Assembly: GCF_006094395.1 (NCBI RefSeq)
Contig: NZ_CP035291.1
Location: forward strand, 1,116,001-1,180,000
Length of the DNA stretch: 64,000 bases
Direction: 5' to 3'
Origin: Staphylococcus haemolyticus
Lineage (GTDB): Bacteria > Bacillota > Bacilli > Staphylococcales > Staphylococcaceae
Shown: positions 45,932-56,604 of the stretch, one piece after another
Layout: each line of letters opens with the position of its first letter
How positions within the stretch are numbered: the stretch's first letter is position 1
Position numbers and translations under genes: made by a program
Notes under the pieces: generated by a model
Databases searched by the model: none
What the model was told of the DNA's origin: nothing
What the model saw: the letters and a program-made list of their open reading frames with translations, nothing else

Positions 45932-46879
45932 ATGAGTGAAGAACAAACAATCATGGAAAAGCTTTTTAAAACATTAGATGAAAAAGCTAAAGTTTTAAAT
46001 GAACAAAACGGTCAAAGTTTTATTGAGAATTTAGGATTAGCAATGGAAGATGTTTATAGTAATAAACGTGAATTACTAGAACAAGCCACATTACAAGATC
46101 GTAGAAAAGCATTTCAGTTCGCTTATTTAAGTTTAATGCAAGAAGAAACAATTCAAGCCAATCACCAAATAACACCCGATTCTATAGGTTTAATTCTCGG
46201 ATTTTTAGTTCAAAAATTTACTGAAAACAACGAAGAATTACATGTTGTAGATATCGCTAGTGGTGCAGGCCATTTAAGTGCATCTGTTAATGAAGTGCTT
46301 AAGGATACTACAATAATGCATCATCTTATTGAAGTTGATCCGGTACTTTCAAGAGTTAGTGTACATTTAGCAAATTTCTTGGAGATACCGTTTGATGTTT
46401 ATCCTCAGGATGCAATTATGCCGTTACCTTTAGAAGAAGCGGATATTGTTATTGGTGATTTACCGATAGGATATTATCCTCTAGATGAACGAAGTCATGA
46501 AATGCAATTAGGTTTTAAAGAAGGGAATAGCTATTCACATTATTTACTAATTGAACAAGCAATTACTGCCTTAAAACAATCTGGTTTCGCATTTTTAGTA
46601 GTTCCAAGTAATATTTTTGAGAATGACAATGTAAAACAGTTAGAAAATTTCATTGCTACAGAAACAGAAATGCAAGCATTTTTAAATTTACCTAAGACGT
46701 TATTTAAGAACGAAAATGCGCGTAAATCAATATTGATTTTACAAAAGAAAAAATCGAATGAGACTAAGCCAGTTGAAGTGTTATTAGCAAATATTCCTGA
46801 TTTTAAAAATCCTAATCAATTCCAAGGATTTATTGGTGAATTAAATACTTGGATGAAAGACAATCATCCTCAAAAATAA
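45932..46879 (+). CDS. YtxK-like class I SAM-dependent methyltransferase
   Basis: A 315-residue protein of the N6-adenine-methyltransferase-like group. VVDIASGAGHLSAS (about residues 105-118) is the SAM-binding motif I, and DLPIGYYP (residues about 175-182) is in the place of the NPPY motif, with Asn replaced by Asp. It has no target recognition domain. The substrate is unknown. The start at 45932 is set by GAGAGGA; the frame upstream to 45899 lies within the tpx terminator. It is next to ackA, as in Bacillus. Confidence 0.85.
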   Translation: MSEEQTIMEKLFKTLDEKAKVLNEQNGQSFIENLGLAMEDVYSNKRELLEQATLQDRRKAFQFAYLSLMQEETIQANHQITPDSIGLILGFLVQKFTENNEELHVVDIASGAGHLSASVNEVLKDTTIMHHLIEVDPVLSRVSVHLANFLEIPFDVYPQDAIMPLPLEEADIVIGDLPIGYYPLDERSHEMQLGFKEGNSYSHYLLIEQAITALKQSGFAFLVVPSNIFENDNVKQLENFIATETEMQAFLNLPKTLFKNENARKSILILQKKKSNETKPVEVLLANIPDFKNPNQFQGFIGELNTWMKDNHPQK

Positions 46880-46960
46880 ACTGTGATATTCTTGAATTAT
46901 GGCTGTATTAATGGTTAAATAAATATGGATATTAATTAATAAATTGGAGGACAATAATAT

Positions 46961-48157
46961 ATGTCTAGTTTAGTTTTAGCGATTAACGCTGGTAGTTCTT
47001 CTTTAAAATTCCAACTAATAAGAATGCCTGAAGAAACTCTAGTAACAAAAGGTTTAATCGAACGTATCGGTATTAAAGATTCAATCTTCACAATTGAAGT
47101 GAATGGTGAAAAAATTAAAGATGTTAAAGATATCAAGGATCATGAAGAAGCTATTAACATCATGTTAGACAGTTTCAAACAACATGGCATCATTGATGAC
47201 ATTAATGATATTGCTGGTACAGGACATCGTGTCGTGCACGGTGGTGAGTTATTCCCAACGTCTGCATTAGTTACAGATAAAGTGGAAGAACAAATTGAAT
47301 CATTAAGTGAATTAGCACCATTGCATAACCCTGCTAACTTAATGGGTATCCGTGCATTCAGAAAATTATTACCAAACATTCCTCATGTAGCAGTGTTTGA
47401 TACTTCATTCCACCAATCAATGCCAGAACAATCATATTTATATAGCTTACCTTACCAATACTATAAAGATTATGGCATTCGTAAATATGGTTTCCACGGT
47501 ACAAGTCACAAATATGTATCACAACGTGCTGCTGAAATCATGAATAAACCAATTGAAGAGTTACGCATTATCTCTTGTCATATTGGTAATGGTGCATCAA
47601 TTGCTGCCATCGATGGTGGTGAATCAATCGATACATCAATGGGGTTCACTCCATTAGCGGGTGTAACAATGGGTACACGTTCAGGTAATATCGACCCTGC
47701 ATTAATTCCATTCATTATGCAAAAGACTGGTCAAAACGCCGAAGAAGTTCTTAATGTATTAAACAAAGAATCAGGTCTACTTGGTATTTCAGGTACATCA
47801 AGTGACTTACGTGACCTTGAAAGTGATGCAGAAGAAGGAAAAGAACGTGCACAATTAGCACTAGACGTATTTGCTTCAAGAATTCATAAATATATTGGTT
47901 CTTATGCTACAAGAATGCATGGCGTGGATGTCATTGTATTTACAGCTGGTGTAGGAGAAAACTCTTCAACAGTTCGTGCTAAAGTATTAGAAGGCTTAGA
48001 ATTCATGGGCATCTATTGGGATCCTAAGAAAAATGAAACAATCCGTGGTGAAGAAGGATTTATCAATTACCCACACTCACCAGTTAAAGTTATTGTTATT
48101 CCAACAAATGAAGAAGTTATGATTGCTAGAGATACAGTTAAATTTGGCGAATTATAA
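46961..48157 (+). CDS. ackA: Acetate kinase
   Basis: A 398-residue kinase that makes acetate and ATP from acetyl phosphate in overflow metabolism. The N-terminal [40 protein letters not shown] and FTAGVGENS (ATP-binding) are all present. The ribosome binding site is TTGGAGG. No cre site was found in the 80 bp upstream. The terminator that should follow is split by an insertion sequence. Confidence 0.96.
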   Translation: MSSLVLAINAGSSSLKFQLIRMPEETLVTKGLIERIGIKDSIFTIEVNGEKIKDVKDIKDHEEAINIMLDSFKQHGIIDDINDIAGTGHRVVHGGELFPTSALVTDKVEEQIESLSELAPLHNPANLMGIRAFRKLLPNIPHVAVFDTSFHQSMPEQSYLYSLPYQYYKDYGIRKYGFHGTSHKYVSQRAAEIMNKPIEELRIISCHIGNGASIAAIDGGESIDTSMGFTPLAGVTMGTRSGNIDPALIPFIMQKTGQNAEEVLNVLNKESGLLGISGTSSDLRDLESDAEEGKERAQLALDVFASRIHKYIGSYATRMHGVDVIVFTAGVGENSSTVRAKVLEGLEFMGIYWDPKKNETIRGEEGFINYPHSPVKVIVIPTNEEVMIARDTVKFGEL

Positions 48158-48169
48158 TTTATTAATACT

Positions 48170-48184
48170 GACAACATGCATTGT
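48170..48184 (+). terminator. Left arm of the ackA terminator, separated by the IS
   Basis: GACAACATGCATTGT matches in reverse complement the ACAATGTATGTTGTC at 49687-49701 beyond the IS (one G-U pair), which is followed by TTTTTT. With the IS and one target copy removed, the two arms form a 15-bp terminator with loop AATTAG. Confidence 0.85.
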
Positions 48185-48190
48185 AATTAG

Positions 48191-48216
48191 GGCTCTATGT
48201 CAAATCGGACTGATGA
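48191..48216 (+). repeat. Left terminal inverted repeat of the IS
   Basis: GGCTCTATGTCAAATCGGAC plus TGATGA; about 20 of 26 bases match the other end in reverse complement. Confidence 0.85.
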
Positions 48217-48231
48217 GTCCTAATATTGAGA

Positions 48232-49548
48232 TTAAGCAACCTTAGGTTGTTTAATCTCTTTTTTTGTTGTTGAGGCAAATAGTCGCGAAGTTATAATAAT
48301 TCTATTACGTAAATTATCATAATTTCTATAACCAAAAGATACCCTTTTAATGAGTTTGATTTTATTATTAATTCCTTCTAACGGACCGTTGGTCAGGTTA
48401 GAATATGTCATAGTATTTTCAATGAAAGTTGCTAATCGTCTTAAAGTTCTAATGACTGGGCGTAATTTAGGACACACATCTGAAAGATGAATAGAAAAGA
48501 GTTTATGATTAAATTTCTCTATTTGGTTTTCTTTTAAAAATCGTCTTAGCTCATGAACGTAGTGATATGTATTATATAATTCTTCATCTACATCTAATAA
48601 GTAATTTACAATGCCTTTTTCAGTTTTCCACTCTTTAAATAAATGGACTTTACGATAATTAAATGCCTCTAGCGTTTCAAAAGGTTTAAGAAATAATTTC
48701 CAATAACTTTTATATTTATTATAAAGCGGTCTATTTGAGGCCCTATAACAATTCATTACATGAACTCTAGACATATTTAACGCTCGATTTAAGGATTGAA
48801 CAATATGAAAACGATCAATAATAATCTTCGCGTTAGGAAATAATTGCTTGATTAGCGACATATATGGTTCATACATATCAATCGTTACTGTTTTGACTTT
48901 TTGTCTTAGTTTCAAAGAATAGCGATAAAAATGATCTTTTAACGATTTTAACTTACGATCCGCTACCACATCTACGATGCGGTGCGATACAGCATCTGCA
49001 TAAATAAAGCTCATTTTCCCAGTTACATTTTTAACACTTTTAAATTCGTCCATCATTAAGTGTTCAGGTAAAGCATCAAAAGAAGACTGACCTACGTCGC
49101 TTGCCGCTTGATTAATCACTCTAGACACAGTCATTGATGATATTAAGCATGACTTAGCGATAGATTTTTGAGAGCGGCATTCTTGTGCTTTATTTAAAAC
49201 TGCAAGTTTTGTTTTATTTGAAATAAAGCAATGAGCGTCGACAATATTAGATTTAGCAGTAAAATGACTATCGCATGTTTTACAATAAAATCTTTGTTTT
49301 TGAAGATTTAAATAAGCGGGCATTTCCATAATTTTAAGCAAAGTAATCGTTGAGGTTTTCTTACCATTTTTTACTATAGAGAAATTATCATTTTTAGCTA
49401 AACAATTTTCACAATATGTAGGTTGATAAGTGAGCTCGGCATAATAAAACAGGCTCATTCGTCCTTTATATTTTTTCTCAATCACTTCGTCTGAAAAATT
49501 GATATTTTTATCTTTAATTCTTAATGTTTTTAATATAGACTTACACAT
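48232..49548 (-). CDS. ISL3-family transposase
   Basis: A 438-residue DDE transposase. The N-terminal zinc-binding region has CENCLAKND and YCKTCDSHF pairs. An HTH lies around residues 125-150 (AKSCLISSMTVSRVINQ). The catalytic core shows LMMDEFKSV (first Asp), TIDMYEPYMSLIKQLFPNA (second Asp) and IIDRFHIVQSLNRAL, with the C-terminal TNGPLEGINNKIKLIKR giving the Glu. Length is normal and there is no frameshift, so it may be active. It resembles the IS1181 group common in staphylococci. Confidence 0.92.
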   Translation of the reverse strand: MCKSILKTLRIKDKNINFSDEVIEKKYKGRMSLFYYAELTYQPTYCENCLAKNDNFSIVKNGKKTSTITLLKIMEMPAYLNLQKQRFYCKTCDSHFTAKSNIVDAHCFISNKTKLAVLNKAQECRSQKSIAKSCLISSMTVSRVINQAASDVGQSSFDALPEHLMMDEFKSVKNVTGKMSFIYADAVSHRIVDVVADRKLKSLKDHFYRYSLKLRQKVKTVTIDMYEPYMSLIKQLFPNAKIIIDRFHIVQSLNRALNMSRVHVMNCYRASNRPLYNKYKSYWKLFLKPFETLEAFNYRKVHLFKEWKTEKGIVNYLLDVDEELYNTYHYVHELRRFLKENQIEKFNHKLFSIHLSDVCPKLRPVIRTLRRLATFIENTMTYSNLTNGPLEGINNKIKLIKRVSFGYRNYDNLRNRIIITSRLFASTTKKEIKQPKVA

Positions 49549-49632
49549 AGGCGCATTACCTTTCTTTTTTATTTTGTTTGGTAGCTAATAATTATAGAGG
49601 TAATTGCGCCTTTTTTCTATTCAAAAACATAA

Positions 49633-49668
49633 AAATTGGACTGATGAATTTTGTCATCAGTCCAATTT
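49633..49668. repeat. Subterminal hairpin at the right end of the IS
   Basis: AAATTGGACTGATGA (49633-49647) is the exact reverse complement of TCATCAGTCCAATTT (49654-49668), with a 6-base loop. The second arm is the inner part of the right inverted repeat. It lies upstream of the transposase gene and could block transcripts entering from outside. Confidence 0.85.
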
Positions 49669-49679
49669 ATTATAGAACC
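49654..49679 (-). repeat. Right terminal inverted repeat of the IS
   Basis: Read on the minus strand it is GGTTCTATAATAAATTGGAC plus TGATGA; matches the left end with about six differences. Confidence 0.85.
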
Positions 49680-49686
49680 TAATTAG

Positions 49687-49707
49687 ACAATGTATGTTGT
49701 CTTTTTT
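49687..49707 (+). terminator. Right arm and T-run of the ackA terminator
   Basis: ACAATGTATGTTGTC (49687-49701) then TTTTTT. Partner of 48170-48184 before the insertion. Confidence 0.85.
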
Positions 49708-49733
49708 AAATAAAATTGTGACAAATAAATAAT

Positions 49734-49760
49734 GACGATAAAGTCAAAGACCTTATCGCC
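49734..49760 (-). terminator. Terminator of the universal stress protein gene
   Basis: GACGATAAAGTC / GACCTTATCGCC stem with G-U pairs. On the minus strand it is followed by ATTATTTATTT. Confidence 0.65.
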
Positions 49761-49801
49761 ATATTAAACTCACTTTGTAAATGAATAGTTAGATATAACT
49801 A

Positions 49802-50299
49802 TTATGAATATTGTTTTCTAAATTCTGGAGTTGCAACTTCAGGTTGGAAATCTTCAGGAATTTCTTCTGTACGCACTACTAATACATCACATGGTGCGTG
49901 ACGTACAATTGCTTCAGATACAGAACCGACAATAAATCTTTCAACGGCATTTAAACCTGAAGTACCACACATAATTAAATCTACACCTAATTCACTTGCT
50001 AATTTTTTAGGGATAATTGCTTTAGGAGAACCAAACTCTAAACGAGTTTCAACGTTAGTTACTCCAGCACGCGTTGCAACTTCTTGATAACCTTTTAATA
50101 ATTCTTCAGAGAAACTTCTAGACTTCTCAGTGAATTGTGCATCGTATACTTCATAAGAAGAATACGTTCTTGAATCGATAATGTTCACTATAGTTAATTT
50201 AGCGTCATTACGTTTAGCTACGTCTACTGCTTTATTGAAAGCCCACTCAGCTTCGTGTGAACCATCAACTGCGATTAAAATGTTTTTGTATGTTAACAT
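49802..50299 (-). CDS. Universal stress protein (UspA family)
   Basis: A 165-residue single-domain Usp. The N-terminal ILIAVDGSHEAEWAF and the ATP-binding CGTSGLNAVERFIVGSVSEAIVRHAPC (G-2x-G-9x-G-S pattern) are intact, so it is the ATP-binding type. It is probably a stress or anaerobiosis protein. It is divergent from ald, and both lie in the acetate/pyruvate neighbourhood. No SigB-like promoter was found upstream. A related but different Usp is at 53661. Confidence 0.9.
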   Translation of the reverse strand: MLTYKNILIAVDGSHEAEWAFNKAVDVAKRNDAKLTIVNIIDSRTYSSYEVYDAQFTEKSRSFSEELLKGYQEVATRAGVTNVETRLEFGSPKAIIPKKLASELGVDLIMCGTSGLNAVERFIVGSVSEAIVRHAPCDVLVVRTEEIPEDFQPEVATPEFRKQYS

Positions 50300-50390
50300 C
50301 TTAATAACCCCCTTAGCTTTTCTTACTTATATATTACCACAAATTTCAGAATTTTTACTCTTTATATTTTAACAATAATGTGTACTTTTT

Positions 50391-50423
50391 CTGATTGCGC
50401 TTTCATTGGTTTAGCGTTACGAT
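50391..50423 (+). promoter_or_regulatory. Possible ald promoter with weak cre-like site
   Basis: TTGCGC (50395-50400), 17-bp spacer and TACGAT (50418-50423). CTGATTGCGCTTTCA (50391-50405) matches the cre consensus at 12 of 15 positions and overlaps the -35. Confidence 0.35.
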
Positions 50424-50442
50424 AGTGATGGAGGTGGATGGA

Positions 50443-51564
50443 ATGAAAATTGGTATTCCAAAAGAGATAAAAAATAACGAAAACAGAGTTGGTTTGTCAC
50501 CAAGTGGTGTACATGCATTAGTTGAGCAAGGACATACAGTACTTGTTGAGAAAGATGCTGGTTTAGGTTCATTCTTTGAAGATAAAGATTACAAAGATGC
50601 AGGTGCTGACATTGTATCTGAACAGTCATCTGTATGGGATGTAGAAATGGTTATTAAAGTTAAAGAACCATTGGAAGAAGAGTATAAATATTTCAAAGAA
50701 GGACTCATCTTATTTACATACCTACATCTTGCTAATGAAGAAAAATTAACTCAAGCGTTAGTTGATAATAAAGTCGTAGGTATTGCCTATGAAACGGTTC
50801 AATTACCTGACCGTTCATTACCATTATTAACACCAATGAGTGAAGTTGCAGGACGTATGTCTGCTCAAGTTGGTTCACAATTCCTACAAAAATTTAACGG
50901 TGGAATGGGTATTTTACTTGGAGGCGTTCCTGGAGTACCAAAAGGTAAAGTATCTATCATCGGTGGCGGTCAAGCTGGTACAAATGCGGCTAAAATCGCA
51001 CTAGGTTTAGGTGCTAATGTTACAATCTTAGATGTAAACCCTAAACGATTAGCTGAATTAGATGATTTATTTGATGGCCGTGTGAACACAATTATGTCTA
51101 ACCCATTAAATATTGAAAATGCAGTAAAAGAAAGTGATTTAGTTATTGGTGCCGTATTAATCCCTGGTGCAAAAGCACCTAGCTTGGTAACTGAAGATAT
51201 GATTAAACAAATGAAAGATGGTTCAGTGATTGTTGATATCGCTATTGACCAAGGTGGTATTTTTGAAACTACAGATAAAATTACGACACACGATGATCCA
51301 ACATATGTAAAACATGGTGTTGTTCACTATGCAGTTGCGAATATGCCAGGTGCAGTACCTCGTACATCTACAATTGCATTAAATAATGCAACATTACCTT
51401 ATGCGCAATTATTAGCAAGTAAGGGTTACCGTGAAGCATTCAAAGCAAACCACGCATTATCTTTAGGTTTAAATACGTACAAAGGTCATGTAACTCATAA
51501 AGGTGTAGCTGAAGCGTTCGGTTTAGAATACACATCTGTTGAAGATGCATTAAAAGAAGATTAA
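50443..51564 (+). CDS. ald: Alanine dehydrogenase
   Basis: A 373-residue NAD enzyme that interconverts L-alanine with pyruvate and ammonia. [16 protein letters not shown] at the start, the [22 protein letters not shown] segment with the catalytic His region, and [19 protein letters not shown] (NAD fold, about residue 168) are typical. The frame is open upstream to 50395, but GGAGGTGG at 50430-50437 selects the ATG at 50443. The bidirectional terminator at 51583 follows. Confidence 0.95.
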   Translation: MKIGIPKEIKNNENRVGLSPSGVHALVEQGHTVLVEKDAGLGSFFEDKDYKDAGADIVSEQSSVWDVEMVIKVKEPLEEEYKYFKEGLILFTYLHLANEEKLTQALVDNKVVGIAYETVQLPDRSLPLLTPMSEVAGRMSAQVGSQFLQKFNGGMGILLGGVPGVPKGKVSIIGGGQAGTNAAKIALGLGANVTILDVNPKRLAELDDLFDGRVNTIMSNPLNIENAVKESDLVIGAVLIPGAKAPSLVTEDMIKQMKDGSVIVDIAIDQGGIFETTDKITTHDDPTYVKHGVVHYAVANMPGAVPRTSTIALNNATLPYAQLLASKGYREAFKANHALSLGLNTYKGHVTHKGVAEAFGLEYTSVEDALKED

Positions 51565-51582
51565 TAATTGATTTAATATAAA

Positions 51583-51635
51583 TAATCCAGTTGAGTACAT
51601 AGTTATTTTACTATTAACTCAACTGGATTTTTAAT
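51583..51635. terminator. Bidirectional terminator between ald and the dipeptidase gene
   Basis: A perfect 13-bp stem AATCCAGTTGAGT / ACTCAACTGGATT (51583-51595 and 51617-51629), followed by TTTTAATTTTTA on the plus side. Confidence 0.85.
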
Positions 51636-51637
51636 TT

Positions 51638-52693
51638 TTATTTATCATAGTGTGTTAGTATTTCATAACCATTTTCAGTTACTAAAATATCATCTTCAAT
51701 ACGTACGCCAGCAACATTAGGTACATATATACCAGGTTCTATCGTAATAACCATTCCCGCTTCAAGTAGGTTTGAATTTGTACTTGAAACATCTTGATAT
51801 TCATGCTCTTCTAAACCAAGGCCATGTCCTAATCTGTGAGGGAAATAATCACCGTATCCAGCATCACTTATAATGTCTCTAGCGATTTTATCAATATCTT
51901 GTAAAGGGACGCCTGCTCTAATTGCCTCAATTGCATTGGTTTCTGCTTCTAAAACAATATTATAAATTGTTTGAGCTTCTTCAGAAGGGGTTCCGAATTT
52001 TACTGTACGTGTCATATCGCTACAATAATGATTATATATAACCCCTAAATCAAATAATACATATTCATCTTTAACTAGTTTTCTTTCTCCTGGTGTTCCG
52101 TGAGGTGATGCAGCGTGATCTCCAAATAATACCATTGTGTCAAAACTCATCTCACTAACACCAAATTTTTTGATTTCATTTTCAATATGATTGACTACTT
52201 CACGTTCTGTTACACCGACTTTAAGGAATTCGGTACCAATTTCGATGCATTTGTCAGCGAGCTTTGCCGCTTCGCGAATATTTTCAATTTCGGATTCGTT
52301 TTTAATATTACGTAATTCTTTAATTGTTTGATCAATATCGCCATAGTGCTGAACACCAAAGTTTTGAGTTAACTCGCGTTGACGTTTTACTGTTAAGTGT
52401 TCACTTTCAATCAATAACTTATTAAAAGATAACGGATCAATTTCAAAAGGATTCTCAGTATCTAAGTAACCAATGATTTTTCCTTCAAATGGAGAATTCT
52501 TAACTTCTTCAACTTCCATCTTTGGACAATATAAGGTTTGATCTCCATTTGCTGTAATTAATAGTGCAAATAGTCTCTCGTGAGGTTCGCTTCTATACCC
52601 AGTGAAGTAGAATACATTGAGAGGAGTTGTTATCCATGCAGCGTCAGCTTGTTCATGTTGTAATTGTTTAGTTATTTTTTCGATTTTACTCAT
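51638..52693 (-). CDS. Xaa-Pro dipeptidase, M24 family
   Basis: A 351-residue M24B metallopeptidase. An N-terminal creatinase-like domain (residues 1-125) precedes the pita-bread catalytic domain, with metal ligands in [19 protein letters not shown] (two Asp), [13 protein letters not shown] (His), [10 protein letters not shown] (Glu) and RIEDDILV (Glu). It cleaves dipeptides with a C-terminal proline, recycling proline from peptides. It converges with ald. The gene is called pepQ-like in related genomes. Confidence 0.88.
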   Translation of the reverse strand: MSKIEKITKQLQHEQADAAWITTPLNVFYFTGYRSEPHERLFALLITANGDQTLYCPKMEVEEVKNSPFEGKIIGYLDTENPFEIDPLSFNKLLIESEHLTVKRQRELTQNFGVQHYGDIDQTIKELRNIKNESEIENIREAAKLADKCIEIGTEFLKVGVTEREVVNHIENEIKKFGVSEMSFDTMVLFGDHAASPHGTPGERKLVKDEYVLFDLGVIYNHYCSDMTRTVKFGTPSEEAQTIYNIVLEAETNAIEAIRAGVPLQDIDKIARDIISDAGYGDYFPHRLGHGLGLEEHEYQDVSSTNSNLLEAGMVITIEPGIYVPNVAGVRIEDDILVTENGYEILTHYDK

Positions 52694-52847
52694 TCAATCA
52701 TCTCCATTAAGTATTTATGTTAATTTTACGTCTAATCAGCTTAGAATTCAAAATTATTTAATATAATAAGCGATTATTTTAGTTTCATGTTATATCTTTA
52801 ATAGCTAGGGTATAATTATAATAATCAAGCAATAGGAGGCTATAATT

Positions 52848-53537
52848 ATGAAACTTTCTTTTCATGGGCAATCAACGATTTATTTTGAAGGTAATGGTAA
52901 AAAAGTAATTGTAGATCCATTTATTTCGGGTAATGACAAATGTGATTTAGATGAACAAACATTAGATGTAGACTATATAATTTTAACTCATGGTCATGCT
53001 GATCACTTTGGCGATGTAGTTGAATTAGCAAATCGTAATCACGCAACGGTTATAGGTTCTGCTGAATTACAAGGGTATTTAAGTACTTATCATGGTGTAG
53101 AAGATGTTCATGGTATGAATATCGGTGGCAAAGCTAAATTTGATTTCGGTAGCGTTAAATATGTTCAAGCTTTCCATAGTTCAAGTTTCACACATGAAGA
53201 TGGTATCCCTGTTTACTTAGGAATGCCAATGGGACTTATATTAGAAGTTGAAGGTAAAACGATTTATCACATGGGTGATACAGGATTGTTTAGTGATATG
53301 AAGTTAATTGCTGAAAGACACCCTGTAGATGTATGTTTTGTCCCAATTGGTGATAACTTTACTATGGGTATTGATGATGCAAGTTATGCAATTAATGAAT
53401 TTGTTAAACCTAAGATTTCAGTTCCAGTTCATTACAATACTTTCCCATTAATTGAACAAGATCCACAACAATTTAAGGATGCAGTACATGAAGGTGAAGT
53501 ACAAATATTAGAACCTGGTGAGTCTGTATCATTTTAA
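52848..53537 (+). CDS. UPF0173 metal-dependent hydrolase YtkL
   Basis: A 229-residue metallo-beta-lactamase-fold protein. The metal motif [11 protein letters not shown] (HxHxDH) is at about residues 45-55, and [10 protein letters not shown] and [10 protein letters not shown] supply the later ligands. The reaction is unknown. GGAGG precedes the ATG, and TATAAT at 52811-52816 is its likely -10. It is transcribed alone. Confidence 0.88.
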   Translation: MKLSFHGQSTIYFEGNGKKVIVDPFISGNDKCDLDEQTLDVDYIILTHGHADHFGDVVELANRNHATVIGSAELQGYLSTYHGVEDVHGMNIGGKAKFDFGSVKYVQAFHSSSFTHEDGIPVYLGMPMGLILEVEGKTIYHMGDTGLFSDMKLIAERHPVDVCFVPIGDNFTMGIDDASYAINEFVKPKISVPVHYNTFPLIEQDPQQFKDAVHEGEVQILEPGESVSF

Positions 53538-53586
53538 TAGATTTTAAATAAATATGAAGTGATTAATTAGTTAAATGAAATTAATA

Positions 53587-53635
53587 AGCACAAAGGTGAT
53601 TTATACATGAACAATCATCTTTGTGCTATTATTTT
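53587..53635 (+). terminator. Terminator after ytkL
   Basis: AGCACAAAGGTGATT pairs with AATCATCTTTGTGCT (one G-U), 11-base loop, then ATTATTTT. Confidence 0.82.
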
Positions 53636-53660
53636 GACGCATCTTTTGAAATTTTACTAA

Positions 53661-54074
53661 CTATTTTACAATCAGTACAGGGATGGTAGCACGTTTTGCT
53701 ACTTTATGACTTACACTACCTAATACGAATTTTTTCTGAGATTCAGCTTTACGGTTACTTAATACGACGATTTCATATTTACCACTATTAGCGTGTTTCA
53801 CTAATTCGTCCTTAGGGTTACCACGTACGATGATTTGATCATAATCAATGCCATAGTCTTCTAAAGTAGTTCGTGTTTTTTCTAGCAATTGACTACGTTT
53901 TTCAGTCAATTCATTAATATGCGTACCAGCTTTAATTGATGCTTGTGCATCCTGTTCGCCAATCGCATTTAAAATAGTTACTACGGTATCTGGACCTGCT
54001 AATTTTGATACTTCCTTCAACGCTTTCTCATTTTTTAATTGAGTATCTACACCTAATAAAATATTTTTATACAT
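53661..54074 (-). CDS. Universal stress protein, short form
   Basis: A 137-residue Usp domain: ILLGVDTQLKNEKAL at the start and VLSNRKAESQKKFVLGSVSHKVAKRA near the end. The glycine-rich ATP motif has SNRKAES in place of G-x2-G, while VLGSVSHKV keeps the later G-S, so ATP binding may be altered. Distantly related to the Usp at 49802. CCTCCT upstream (GAGGAGG on the minus strand) is the ribosome binding site. Convergent with ytkL. Confidence 0.85.
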   Translation of the reverse strand: MYKNILLGVDTQLKNEKALKEVSKLAGPDTVVTILNAIGEQDAQASIKAGTHINELTEKRSQLLEKTRTTLEDYGIDYDQIIVRGNPKDELVKHANSGKYEIVVLSNRKAESQKKFVLGSVSHKVAKRATIPVLIVK

Positions 54075-54302
54075 AGGTCATCCCTCCTCATAAACAATTA
54101 TATATAAAATGTTTTAATTTTACCAATGTATATAATTAAAATAATTAAAGATTTAATTAACATAACTTGATTTATTAATTAATAAAAAATCAAACTGATG
54201 AAGCGTTTCTAAAACTAATTAATTTACATTTTCTAAATCGATTTTTTATGATTAAAAAGTTATAATAAATAAAACACTGTACATTATAAAGAGGTATTAT
54301 CA

Positions 54303-55607
54303 ATGACTAAACATGAACAAATCATAGCATACATAGAATCGTTAAATGTTGGCCAAAAAATTTCTGTCAGGAAAGTTGCCAAAGTAATGAAAGTATCTGA
54401 GGGAACGGCATATAGAGCTATAAAAGATGCCGGACAACTTGGGTTAGTAACTACCATTGATAGAGTAGGTACAGTACGTATTGATAAAAAGAATCGTGAG
54501 GAGATTGAGAACCTTACGTTTAATGAAATTTTAAATATCATTGATGGAGATATCATTGGTGGCAAAAATGGATTAAAAAAAAGTGTTTCAAAATTTGCGA
54601 TAGGTGCAATGGAACTTAAAGATGTGGTTAAATATTTAAGTCATCATACATTGTTAATCGTAGGTAATAGGCCGGATGTTCAGTTAGAAGCGTTAAAAAG
54701 AGGTAGTGGCGTACTTATTACTGGAGGTTTTAAAACGACACAAAAAATTATTGATTATGCTAATAATCATGATTTACCAATCCTGTCTTCAAATTATGAT
54801 ACATTTCTTGTAGCGAATATTATCAATAGAGCAATGTATAATCAAATGATTAGAAAAGAAATTTTAATAGTTGAAGATATAGTGAAACCAATTAACGATA
54901 TGACGGTAATTTTTGATGAAATGGGTATTGAAGATTATAAATCACGTGCCAAAGTTACAGGTCATTCAAGGTTTCCAGTTGTAGATAAAGATTGGCGATT
55001 AGTTGGTATCGTTACGAGTAAGGAAGTCATCCAAATGAACTCGGATGATACCATTGCTAAAGTAATGACGAAACGTCCTATCAATGTTGAATTAAATACT
55101 ACGGTAGCGAGTTGTGCTCACATTATGATTTGGGAAGGGATTGAGATATTACCCGTAACTCAGAATAAAAGAGCAATAGGTGTAATAACGAGAGATGACG
55201 TATTAAAAGCGATGCAACTTATTGGCAGACAACCTCAAATAGGTGAGACGATTAATGATCAAATAGCGAAACATATTACGATTTCACAAAGTGACATTTC
55301 GGTTGAGGTTTCTCCGTTATTAACCAATCAATATGGAACATTAAGTAAGGCTGTATTTGTCGCTATTATTGAAGAAACAATAAAGCATGAATTGCGAAAA
55401 TATAAAAAGGTAGATGTTATGATTGAAAGTTTAAATATCATCTATATTAAAACTGTGCCAATTGAAGCATCAATTAGAGTACAATATGACATGCTCGATG
55501 TTGGAAGGAACTTTGCAAAATTGGAAGTCGCGATGGTAAGTGGTAATGAAAAAGTCGCAAATGCAATGATAATTTGTCAGATGTTTGAAGATATGCAAAG
55601 TATTTAA
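54303..55607 (+). CDS. YtoI-like regulator: HTH, DRTGG, CBS pair and hotdog domains
   Basis: A 434-residue multidomain protein. A winged-helix-like N-terminus (VGQKISVRKVAKVMKVSEGTAYRAIKDA) is followed by a DRTGG domain (about residues 70-180), two CBS motifs (FDEMGIEDYKSRAKVTGHSRF and VMTKRPINVELNTTV, about 190-310) that may bind adenine nucleotides, and a C-terminal hotdog domain (VFVAIIEETIKHELRKY onward). It is probably a nucleotide-sensing transcription factor. It is 37 bp upstream of nrnA on the same strand, suggesting an operon with nrnA and dnaE. Confidence 0.87.
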   Translation: MTKHEQIIAYIESLNVGQKISVRKVAKVMKVSEGTAYRAIKDAGQLGLVTTIDRVGTVRIDKKNREEIENLTFNEILNIIDGDIIGGKNGLKKSVSKFAIGAMELKDVVKYLSHHTLLIVGNRPDVQLEALKRGSGVLITGGFKTTQKIIDYANNHDLPILSSNYDTFLVANIINRAMYNQMIRKEILIVEDIVKPINDMTVIFDEMGIEDYKSRAKVTGHSRFPVVDKDWRLVGIVTSKEVIQMNSDDTIAKVMTKRPINVELNTTVASCAHIMIWEGIEILPVTQNKRAIGVITRDDVLKAMQLIGRQPQIGETINDQIAKHITISQSDISVEVSPLLTNQYGTLSKAVFVAIIEETIKHELRKYKKVDVMIESLNIIYIKTVPIEASIRVQYDMLDVGRNFAKLEVAMVSGNEKVANAMIICQMFEDMQSI

Positions 55608-55632
55608 TTTTAAAGTAATAAATCTAATTTAA

Positions 55633-56583
<951 letters not shown>

Positions 56584-56604
56584 ATTTAAGAAAGGAAGTC
56601 ATTC

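Larger units (their letters stand above)
48191..49679 (-). mobile_element. Complete ISL3-family insertion sequence (IS1181-like)
   Basis: 1489 bp bounded by 26-bp imperfect inverted repeats (48191-48216 and 49654-49679; both end with GGACTGATGA on the inner side and begin GG-TCTAT outside). The direct repeat TAATTAG flanks it at 48184-48190 and 49680-49686; ISL3 elements usually give 8 bp, so one base may have changed. It encodes one intact transposase on the minus strand and interrupts the ackA terminator loop. Confidence 0.9.

Noticed and set aside
52789..52813. SigB-like GTTATA-N13-GGGTAT before ytkL
   Set aside because: The -35 part is poor, and the same bases make a good SigA -10 (TATAAT at 52811-52816), which is the simpler reading.
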